Below are positions 5,481-11,408 of a DNA stretch of 11,408 bases, piece by piece. Every line of letters begins with the position of its first letter. Position 1 is the stretch's first letter. The DNA comes from an uncultured Collinsella sp. (lineage in GTDB: Bacteria > Actinomycetota > Coriobacteriia > Coriobacteriales > Coriobacteriaceae), in NCBI GenBank assembly GCA_900542825.1, contig UQOY01000023.1, forward strand, positions 1 to 11,408, in the 5' to 3' direction. The notes under the pieces are model-generated. The model was not told the origin of the DNA, ran no database searches, and worked only from the letters and a program-made list of their open reading frames with translations. The translations under genes and the position numbers were made by a program.

Positions 5481-7781
5481 CTACTTGATCTTGGTCGTAC
5501 CCGGTGCCAGGTTGGGATCGGTCTCGTTGGCCTCGGTCTGGAAGTGCTCGGTATACACGTTCTTGCCGTCGCGGAACATCTCGTAGTACTGCATCTTGGC
5601 GTAATCCTCGCGTGCCTTGGTGGCGGCTGCTGCGGCGGCGTCGTCACCGGTGACGTTGGAGGAGAGCGCCCAGCGCAGGCTGGAGTCCTCGTAGCCCACG
5701 GAGTTGATAGCGGGCAGCGACTCGCGCAGCGTCATGTGCGCTTTCTGGTAGTCGGTCAGCGGGGCGCCAATCAGCTGCATGAGCTGCGTGGACAGGTAGT
5801 TGGTGGACAGGTCGTCGACCTCGCTCGTCTGGTCGCAGCCGGCAACGTCGTAGTTAGCCCAGATGATGTAGTCGGTCTGCCACAGACGTTCCTGGTGCGT
5901 GGCATCATCCTCGCCGGTAAACCACTTGTCGTTGAACTTGGACGGGAAGAACGGCTGATGGTCGCCCCAGAACACCACGACCACCTTGCGGTCGAGCTTG
6001 CTCAAGGCGTTGAGGAAGTAGCGAAGCGCCTGATCGGACTGCTCGATGCACGAGACATACTCGTCGACATCGGAGAACGTGCCGTCCTCGACGGTCTTGG
6101 CGTCCAGGTCGGTCGTGTCGATGTTCAGGTGCATCTGCTTGTCGACCGGCAACAGGCCCGTGTCGTAGCCCGAGTGGTTCTGCATGGTCACGTCGAAGAT
6201 AAACTGCGGATCGGCGTTCTGGTCGAGCAGCTCAAGAATCTTGTCGTAGGTCGCCTGGTCGGTCACCATGCCGCGCAGGGTATCGGCGCCCTGGAAGTCG
6301 TTGATGGACAGGAACTGGTCAAAGCCAAAGTCCTTGTAGACGTTCTCGCGGTTCCAGTTGGTCGCGTGGTTGGGGTGCATGGCCGTGGTGGAATATCCGA
6401 GCGACTTGAACTGCTCTGCCAGGTTCCCGGTCGTCTCCATGTTGTAGATGGTGTAGGGGTACACGCCCGAGCCCAGGTTGGCCATGGAGTTGCCGGTCAT
6501 AAACTCAAACTCGGTATTGGCCGTGCCGCCGCCGTAGGCGCTCACGTAGAGCTTGCCGCGGCTGAGGCAGTTGGACAGGCTCTTAAAGTACTGCGGACCC
6601 TCGTAGCCGGCGCGCATGTTCTGGTAGATCGACAGATCCGAGAACGTCTCGTTCATGATGGCGATGACCGTGGGCTTCTCGCTGTCGAACTGCTCCTTTG
6701 CGGCGGCGCGCTCGTCGCTCTTGGCCGCGTTGGACTTGTCGTAGGCCTTGGCGTACTTTTTGAGCGTGGCCTTGGCATCGTCGACGGAGTAGTCGGCGGG
6801 TTTGGGCGGCTTGATGGACTGCGCCGCACTAATAAAGGCAGGCAGGTAGCCCTCGCGCCAGTAGCTCTCGAGCGGACGCCAGGTGTAGACGGTGATGCCG
6901 AGAGTGTTGTAGTAGTCGATAAGCGTGACGTGCGCGGTCACGCCGCCCAGGCACAGCACAGCGACGAGCAGGTTGGTGAGCAGCATACGCTTGGCGTTGG
7001 CGGCGCCCTTCTGACGGTGCGGCGCGACCAGGCCGGCGTACTCGCACAGCAGCATGGCGATGGCGGTAAAGCCCATGGATAGCACGCAGAACAGCGAGAT
7101 CGAGAAGGTGTAGCCGGTGCCGGCGACCGCGGCGGCGGTAGAGATGGCCGAAAGGTCGCCCGGCTGGATGGGCATGGATTTAAACGTGATGACGAAGAAC
7201 TCGGCAATGCCCAGGACAAAGAGGGCAAAGGCCAGGACGGCCGGAGCTGCGCCATGACGCTGGAACAGGAAGAACAGACCGACCATGAGCGCGGTGATGA
7301 TGCCCCACTCGAGCAGGATGCACAGGGGGTAGACCCAGGTAAAGTCGTGGTTGGATGAGACCTCCATGCCCAGCAGTGCAAAGACGCCGGCGAGCAGCAG
7401 GCACAGGACGGCGGCGACGAGCGGTTTGCCCACAAAGGCGCCGCGCAGGCGGGCGAGCTTGCCGGTGGGGGCGGGGGCGTCGGGCGCAGCAAACGCAAAG
7501 ATGCGCGGGGCGATGCGGTCGCGGGCGATGCTGGCCCAAGCGCAGCCGGTGAGGATGGCGTTGGTCAGGATGAGCATCACAAAGGCGAGTGGCTCGTTTT
7601 GGGCGACGAGGCCAATGGCGCCCCAAATGGTCAAAAAGAGCTGGAACAGGCCGAAGGCGACGCTCCACCCAAGAGCGCTTTTGGCGACGGTGCCCGACTG
7701 AGCGCGAACGGCCTTGGCCTCGCGCAAGACAAGGTAGACGGTCGCCGCAAGACCGACGAGCGAGATGGCGGCAGCGAACAT
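5481..7781 (-). CDS. LtaS-family membrane sulfatase (lipoteichoic acid synthase-like)
   Basis: A 766-aa membrane enzyme with an extracellular alkaline-phosphatase/sulfatase-fold domain. Relatives move glycerol-phosphate from phosphatidylglycerol onto a growing polymer; the exact polymer here is unknown. ATG 7781 is chosen over GTG 7796 because AGGAG lies seven nucleotides before it. About eight hydrophobic segments fall within residues 1-290 (near 1-19, 38-60, 64-84, 119-138, 151-173, 178-200, 224-247, 265-287), more than the five of S. aureus LtaS. The catalytic domain starts near 371. It shows E378 in NETFSD (metal ligand), T420 in GGGTAN (catalytic threonine), W476 and R478 in NWNREN (lipid headgroup contacts in LtaS) and D607-H608 in WGDHQP (metal ligands). 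All LtaS key residues seem present, so it should be active on Mn2+ or a similar metal. It is convergent with the surface-protein gene and divergent from the nitroreductase. I give no symbol because the product is uncertain. Confidence 0.88.
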   Translation of the reverse strand: MFAAAISLVGLAATVYLVLREAKAVRAQSGTVAKSALGWSVAFGLFQLFLTIWGAIGLVAQNEPLAFVMLILTNAILTGCAWASIARDRIAPRIFAFAAPDAPAPTGKLARLRGAFVGKPLVAAVLCLLLAGVFALLGMEVSSNHDFTWVYPLCILLEWGIITALMVGLFFLFQRHGAAPAVLAFALFVLGIAEFFVITFKSMPIQPGDLSAISTAAAVAGTGYTFSISLFCVLSMGFTAIAMLLCEYAGLVAPHRQKGAANAKRMLLTNLLVAVLCLGGVTAHVTLIDYYNTLGITVYTWRPLESYWREGYLPAFISAAQSIKPPKPADYSVDDAKATLKKYAKAYDKSNAAKSDERAAAKEQFDSEKPTVIAIMNETFSDLSIYQNMRAGYEGPQYFKSLSNCLSRGKLYVSAYGGGTANTEFEFMTGNSMANLGSGVYPYTIYNMETTGNLAEQFKSLGYSTTAMHPNHATNWNRENVYKDFGFDQFLSINDFQGADTLRGMVTDQATYDKILELLDQNADPQFIFDVTMQNHSGYDTGLLPVDKQMHLNIDTTDLDAKTVEDGTFSDVDEYVSCIEQSDQALRYFLNALSKLDRKVVVVFWGDHQPFFPSKFNDKWFTGEDDATHQERLWQTDYIIWANYDVAGCDQTSEVDDLSTNYLSTQLMQLIGAPLTDYQKAHMTLRESLPAINSVGYEDSSLRWALSSNVTGDDAAAAAATKAREDYAKMQYYEMFRDGKNVYTEHFQTEANETDPNLAPGTTKIK

Positions 7782-7994
7782 GCTGAGACTCCTCACAAAC
7801 TAAAACGTACGAAAGCGGGGGTTTACCCGATTGTTACCAAGATATGCGCTGCAATTGGTGTCTGCGCACAACAACCAGCCATATTAACGCGCACGTGTGG
7901 CGGTGTGGCGCAATGTAGTGGCGACCTGCGCGATAATGGACGGGAATTACACGGAAACGTAAAGGCTTCTTAAAGAATTAGCGAGGATGAGGCG
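7782..7994. promoter_or_regulatory. Divergent intergenic region
   Basis: These 213 bp must carry the promoters of both the LtaS-like gene (leftward) and the nitroreductase gene (rightward). A -10-like GATAAT lies upstream of the nitroreductase around 7934-7939, but I see no matching -35 box. For the leftward gene no clear pair was found. The ribosome binding sites are clear: GAGGAG before 7781 on the minus strand, and GAGGATGAGG just before 7995. Confidence 0.35.
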
Positions 7995-8843
7995 ATGAAC
8001 GAGCAGGTTTGCACCAAGGCTGTGGATACGTGTGGCTATCCGGTCGAGACCACGGGCAATGCGGTGCTGGACACGTTGGAGCACCGTTCCTCCACGCGTG
8101 CCTTCGCGCGTGATGACGACGATCGTCCCGTGGCGGTGACCGACGAGCAGCGGGCGGCGATCCTGCATGCGGCGAGCCGTGCGCCGTCGGCAGGCGCCAT
8201 GATGATGTACTCCATCGTAAGCATTCGCGAACAGGCCACGCTCGATCGTCTGGCCGACCTGTGCGATCACCAGCCCATGATCGCCAAGGCGCCCTGGGCA
8301 CTTATATTTGTGGTCGATTATGCCAAGTGGATCGATCTGTTTGAGCACGTGGGCTGCTTTGAGCCCGAGTTTGTCGAGCGCACGGGCAAGGCGCCCCGCC
8401 GCGCGCCGGGTTTGGGCGACTTTGCCATCGCGGCCCAGGACGCCGTGATCGCCGCGCAAAACGCCGTGGTTGCCGCCGAGGCCCTGGGGCTGGGGAGCTG
8501 CTATATCGGTGATATCGTCGAGAATGCCGAGGAAGTCGCCGAACTGCTCGATCTGCCGCTCTATACCATGCCGCTGTCGATGCTCATCATCGGCACGCCT
8601 CGCAAAGAGCGCCCGGCGATTGCGCATCCCGTGGTGAACCTGGTGCACGAGGAGCACTACTGCCGAGCCGACGCCGCGACCATGGATGCGCAGGTGGCTG
8701 AGATGGATGCGATGTTCCGTCCGCATGCCCGCGAGGTGGGCGAGCGCGTGGTGGATATCTACACCCGCAAACACACGAGCCCCTTTATGGCCGAGATGGG
8801 CCGCTCCATGGAGTGGTGGTTCAAAAACTGGCTCGGAAAATGA
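7995..8843 (+). CDS. Nitroreductase-family flavoprotein
   Basis: A 282-aa soluble oxidoreductase of the FMN-dependent nitroreductase fold, whose members use NAD(P)H to reduce nitroaromatics, quinones or flavins. The true substrate cannot be read from sequence. Visible marks are HRSSTRAF (30-37) and RAPSAG (62-67), both typical of FMN phosphate and ring contacts at the N-terminal side. Also seen are the helical stretch of residues 142-165 and GLGSCYIGDI (165-174), the usual glycine-rich segment before the final strands, with MLIIGTP at 196-202. The C-terminal part (about 225-282) is a helical extension with tryptophans (EWWFKNW). ATG 7995 follows a GAGGATGAGG site. The gene is probably transcribed alone, since a palindrome and a separate promoter precede kup. 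A role in redox or xenobiotic defence is inference from the family. Confidence 0.85.
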   Translation: MNEQVCTKAVDTCGYPVETTGNAVLDTLEHRSSTRAFARDDDDRPVAVTDEQRAAILHAASRAPSAGAMMMYSIVSIREQATLDRLADLCDHQPMIAKAPWALIFVVDYAKWIDLFEHVGCFEPEFVERTGKAPRRAPGLGDFAIAAQDAVIAAQNAVVAAEALGLGSCYIGDIVENAEEVAELLDLPLYTMPLSMLIIGTPRKERPAIAHPVVNLVHEEHYCRADAATMDAQVAEMDAMFRPHAREVGERVVDIYTRKHTSPFMAEMGRSMEWWFKNWLGK

Positions 8844-8844
8844 C

Positions 8845-8879
8845 GAATGTGACAAAGGGACAGTCCCTTTGTCACATTC
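8845..8879. repeat. Perfect 17-bp palindrome (REP-like)
   Basis: GAATGTGACAAAGGGAC (8845-8861), a single A (8862), and the exact complement GTCCCTTTGTCACATTC (8863-8879). It starts one base after the nitroreductase stop codon. The centre is too tight for a normal loop and no T run follows, so it is a poor intrinsic terminator. It looks like a dispersed REP/RAYT-type palindrome; from memory, similar GTGACAAAGGGAC palindromes occur in many Gram-positive genomes. It may still stabilise the 3' end of the nitroreductase mRNA. Confidence 0.85.
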
Positions 8880-8939
8880 CATATCGTCGTGGTGGTCTAA
8901 AGACTGTATAAATCTTTATCTAGCTGGGAAAACAGTGCA

Positions 8940-8966
8940 TTCAAACATGGGCCGATTACCTATAAT
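8940..8966 (+). promoter_or_regulatory. Probable kup promoter
   Basis: A perfect -10 box TATAAT lies at 8961-8966. The best -35 candidate is TTCAAA (8940-8945), four of six matches with a short 15-bp spacer, so it is weak. This gives a leader of only about 30 nt before ATG 9002, which leaves no room for a riboswitch after this start site. The ribosome binding site GGGAGGA (8986-8992) lies nine nucleotides before the ATG. Confidence 0.5.
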
Positions 8967-9001
8967 CCCTTCGAACATTAAAGTTGGGAGGAAACCGGCT
9001 T

Positions 9002-11029
9002 ATGGAACAAAAGGCCAAGGAGGCAGCCTCGCACGCTGCGATTCCTGTGAGCATCTCGGCGATGCTCGTCACGCTGGGCGTGGTGTACGGCGATATCGGC
9101 ACCAGCCCCATGTATGTAACCAAGGCGCTCGTTGCCGGCAACGGCGGCATCGGAAGCGTCACGGAGGAGTTCGTGCTCGGCGCGCTCTCCCTTGTCGTGT
9201 GGACGGTCACGCTGCTGACCACCATCAAGTATGTGCTCATCTCGCTGCGCGCCGATAACCATGGCGAGGGCGGCATCTTTGCCCTGTACAGCCTGGTCAA
9301 GCGTTGCGGCAAGTGGCTTATCATCCCTGCCATGCTGGGTGGCGCCGCGCTGCTCGCCGACGGCATCCTGACGCCTGCCGTTACCGTTACCACGGCTATC
9401 GAGGGCCTGCGCACCATCCCGGCGGTCCATGCCGTGCTGGGCGATGACCAGGGCCGCGTCGTCGCCATTACGCTCGCCATCATCATCGTGCTCTTCTTGG
9501 TACAGCGCATCGGTACGGCCAAGATCGGTCACGCCTTTGGCCCCATCATGACGCTGTGGTTCCTGTTCCTGGGCGGCACGGGTCTGTTCTTTGTCTTCCA
9601 GCACCCCGCCGTGCTGCTGTGCCTCAACCCGGTGCGCGGCATCGCCTTTTTGCTGAGCCCCAACAACCACGCGGGCATCATGATTCTGGGCAGCTGCTTC
9701 CTCGCCACCACCGGTGCCGAGGCGCTCTACTCCGACATGGGCCACGTCGGCCGCGGCAACATCTACGCCACCTGGCCGTTCGTTAAGTGCTGTCTGCTGC
9801 TGTCCTATATGGGCCAGGGCGCTTGGCTTATCAACAACGCTGCCAACCCCGAGCTCATGGGCATTGCTGACCTTAACCCGTTCTACCAGATGCTCGCCCC
9901 GGGCTTGCGCCCGTTTGCCGTCGGCCTTTCCACCGTCGCGGCCATCATTGCCTCGCAGGCGCTCATTACCGGCGCGTTCTCGCTGGTGTCCGAGGCCAGT
10001 CGCCTGGACCTCATGCCGCACATGCAGGTCTTCTATCCGGCCGAGACCAAGGGCCAGCTCTACATCCCCATGGTCAACAACGTCATGCTCGTGGGCTGCG
10101 TCATCGTGGTGCTGCTGTTCCAGAACTCGGCGCATATGGAAGCCGCCTACGGCCTTGCCATTACGCTGACTATGATGTGCACCACGCTGCTGCTCTTCTT
10201 CTACCTGCACGAGGAGCGCAAGCTCAAGGTTGCTCCGTGGATCTTCGCGGCCTTCTTCCTTTTGCTCGAAGGCTTCTTCTTTGTGAGCTCGCTCACCAAG
10301 TTCTTCCACGGCGGCTACTTCACCATCCTCATGGCTGCACTCATCATGGGCATTATGGTGTGCTGGTACAACGGCACGGCGGTCGAGCAGCGCCAGTTTA
10401 CGCTGTTGCCGCTGCGCAGCTACCTGCCGCAGCTCAAGCGCCTACGCGATGACGATCGCTACGAGCGCCTGAGCGACAATATCGTGTACCTGACCAAGGA
10501 CACCCATACCGATTACATCGACCGTGATATCGTCTACTCGATCTTGGACAAGCATCCCAAGCGCGCTCGCGCCTGGTGGTTCGTGAATGTCGAGACCATG
10601 GACGAGCCGCATACCTTTGCCTATTCGGTCGAGACGTTCGGCACCGACTACGTGTTCCGCGTGCATCTGTACCTGGGCTACAAGATCAACCAGCGCGTCA
10701 ATGCCTACCTGCGTCAGGTCGTTCAGGACCTAGCTGCCACCGGCGAGCTGCCGGCGCAGACGCATGACTACTCGGTCTACAAGGATCCGGGCAACATCGG
10801 TACGTTCAAGTTCGTCATGATCCGTAAGCTTCTGGCACCCGAAAGCGACGTGGAGCCGAGCGAGCGTACGGCCATCACGCTCAAGTACATCATCCGCCGC
10901 GCCGCCGGCACGCCTGCGCGCTGGTACGGCCTGGAGAACTCCAACGTGAGCTTTGAGTATGTGCCGCTGTTCACCAAGTTTAAGGCCGTGAGCAAGATGC
11001 AGCGCCTGGCCCCCAACGAGCGCCCGTAG
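9002..11029 (+). CDS. kup: Kup-type low-affinity potassium uptake transporter
   Basis: A 675-aa K+ importer of the Kup/HAK/KT family, proton-coupled, in the cytoplasmic membrane. ATG 9002 is chosen over in-frame TTG 8984 because GGGAGGA (8986-8992) sits just before it. The family signature GVVYGDIGTSP is at 26-36, with D31 matching the ion-coupling aspartate of the family. NHGEGGIFALY (86-96) and LLADGILTPA (118-127) follow, with E134 at the position of the conserved membrane glutamate. Later come SDMGHVGRGN and the FSLVSEASRLDLMP segment. About twelve membrane helices cover roughly residues 15-455. The rest is a cytoplasmic beta-containing domain, making it slightly longer than E. coli Kup (622 aa). 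It is intact, with ordinary base composition. The small membrane-protein gene 61 bp downstream is probably co-transcribed. Confidence 0.95.
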   Translation: MEQKAKEAASHAAIPVSISAMLVTLGVVYGDIGTSPMYVTKALVAGNGGIGSVTEEFVLGALSLVVWTVTLLTTIKYVLISLRADNHGEGGIFALYSLVKRCGKWLIIPAMLGGAALLADGILTPAVTVTTAIEGLRTIPAVHAVLGDDQGRVVAITLAIIIVLFLVQRIGTAKIGHAFGPIMTLWFLFLGGTGLFFVFQHPAVLLCLNPVRGIAFLLSPNNHAGIMILGSCFLATTGAEALYSDMGHVGRGNIYATWPFVKCCLLLSYMGQGAWLINNAANPELMGIADLNPFYQMLAPGLRPFAVGLSTVAAIIASQALITGAFSLVSEASRLDLMPHMQVFYPAETKGQLYIPMVNNVMLVGCVIVVLLFQNSAHMEAAYGLAITLTMMCTTLLLFFYLHEERKLKVAPWIFAAFFLLLEGFFFVSSLTKFFHGGYFTILMAALIMGIMVCWYNGTAVEQRQFTLLPLRSYLPQLKRLRDDDRYERLSDNIVYLTKDTHTDYIDRDIVYSILDKHPKRARAWWFVNVETMDEPHTFAYSVETFGTDYVFRVHLYLGYKINQRVNAYLRQVVQDLAATGELPAQTHDYSVYKDPGNIGTFKFVMIRKLLAPESDVEPSERTAITLKYIIRRAAGTPARWYGLENSNVSFEYVPLFTKFKAVSKMQRLAPNERP

Positions 11030-11090
11030 GCGCCGACGGGTTGCATGGAGTTGGTTTTCGATGGACAAGATTGGGGCCGGGGAGGCAAAC

Positions 11091-11285
11091 ATGGATGCAA
11101 AGATGCTTGATGGCCGCGAGGTGGTTGCCGAGATGGTGCGTGAGGCGCGCGCCGACGCCGCCGAAGATCGGTTTTTGACGAACCGTGCCAACATGGACAT
11201 GGCTGATCGCGTAATTTCGATCGTGGCACTGGTATTTGGGGCGGTGTGCGTGTGCGCCCTGCTCGCTCACGTGCTGTTTGTCTAA
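11091..11285 (+). CDS. Small C-terminally anchored membrane protein downstream of kup
   Basis: A 64-aa protein I do not recognise. ATG 11091 is preferred because GGGGAGG (11079-11085) lies five nucleotides upstream. An earlier in-frame ATG 11061 (74 aa) has only GGAG ten nucleotides away and remains possible. The N-terminal half is charged and probably helical (REVVAEMVREARADAAEDRF). The last 24 residues form one membrane helix ending at the C-terminus (VISIVALVFGAV and onward) with two cysteines. By topology it would be cytosolic with a tail anchor. It follows kup by 61 bp on the same strand with no terminator between, so it is likely in the same transcript. A partner or regulator role for the transporter is only a guess. 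Confidence 0.65.
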   Translation: MDAKMLDGREVVAEMVREARADAAEDRFLTNRANMDMADRVISIVALVFGAVCVCALLAHVLFV

Positions 11286-11317
11286 CGACTGCCGGTCGTA
11301 GAAGGCTTTACACTTAG

Positions 11318-11355
11318 AACCACCACAAGGGAAAACCACCACAAAGGTGCCCTTG
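11318..11355. repeat. CCACCACAA direct repeat with bulged hairpin
   Basis: AACCACCACAAGGG (11318-11331) is repeated as AACCACCACAAAGG (11334-11347), 16 bp apart. A hairpin forms from CAAGGG (11326-11331) plus CACC (11337-11340), pairing with GGTG (11346-11349) plus CCCTTG (11350-11355), with an AAAAC bulge and an ACAAA loop. There is no T run, so it is not a clear terminator. It resembles a remnant of a dispersed palindromic repeat downstream of the kup transcript. Confidence 0.55.
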
Positions 11356-11408
11356 AACTGCGCCCCGAAACTTGGACTGAACAAATAGCGACTACGCCGC
11401 AAGGGCCC
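11356..11408. other. Window end, nothing assigned
   Basis: The last 53 bases hold no gene start, RNA gene or clear promoter that I can support. Confidence 0.5.

Noticed and set aside
5544..7082. 512-aa open frame opposite the LtaS-like gene
   Set aside because: An antisense shadow of a high-GC gene. The minus-strand protein has full catalytic motifs, while this frame has low-complexity Val/Gly/Leu composition and no recognisable domain.
8845..8879. Intrinsic terminator of the nitroreductase gene
   Set aside because: The stem is strong but has almost no loop, and the following bases (CATATCG) are not a T run.
8880..9001. c-di-AMP (ydaO-type) riboswitch before kup
   Set aside because: Potassium transporter genes often carry one, but the perfect TATAAT at 8961 leaves about 30 nt of leader and I see no conserved riboswitch core.
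8978..10309. 443-aa minus frame opposite kup
   Set aside because: A shadow of kup. It is rich in His, Gln, Arg and Glu with no family features, and kup on the other strand is unmistakable.

Overview
The window reads like a moderately high-GC Gram-positive actinobacterial genome. The best guess is Collinsella or a close Coriobacteriia relative, an inference from gene content and style: a sortase-anchored surface protein with a LANTG-type signal, an LtaS-type sulfatase, a Kup potassium transporter and many palindromic intergenic repeats. No rRNA, tRNA or definite transposase gene is visible, so the assignment is not firm.

Layout. Positions 1-716 carry no gene. They hold a hairpin element (1-60, probably cut by the window edge), an array of 14-nt arms that alternate in orientation with a 62-bp period (147-593), and a short promoter-like region with a repeated AAAATGAGACACG motif. 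A 1358-aa secreted, cell-wall-anchored protein follows (717-4793, +). It has a signal peptide, FG-GAP-like calcium-binding loops, a large beta-rich centre, FnIII and Ig-like domains, and a LANTG sorting signal. It ends at a strong intrinsic terminator (4821-4858). A second array of the same family and orientation follows (4883-5235), then two more hairpin copies in the inverse orientation to the first. The outer copy sits inside a 131-bp element with 29-bp terminal inverted repeats (5324-5454). The surface-protein gene is therefore bracketed symmetrically: hairpin, array, gene, array, inverted hairpins.

On the minus strand, convergent to that gene, is an LtaS-family membrane sulfatase (5481-7781) that probably polymerises an anionic phosphate-containing cell-envelope polymer. 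A divergent intergenic region (7782-7994) separates it from a nitroreductase-family flavoprotein (7995-8843, +). This is followed by a perfect 17-bp palindrome and then kup (9002-11029, +), with its own TATAAT box and a strong ribosome binding site. A 64-aa membrane protein (11091-11285) trails kup. The window ends in a short repeat region related to CCACCACAA-type palindromes.

How the parts fit. The surface protein and the LtaS-like enzyme both act at the cell envelope, but they are convergent and not an operon. kup and the small membrane protein are likely co-transcribed. The most unusual part is the pair of arrays bracketing the surface-protein gene. Their conserved geometry (arms about every 31 bp, close to three DNA turns) and matching orientation suggest a protein-binding array, a chain of structured RNA, or recombination substrates. 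The sequence alone cannot decide between these.
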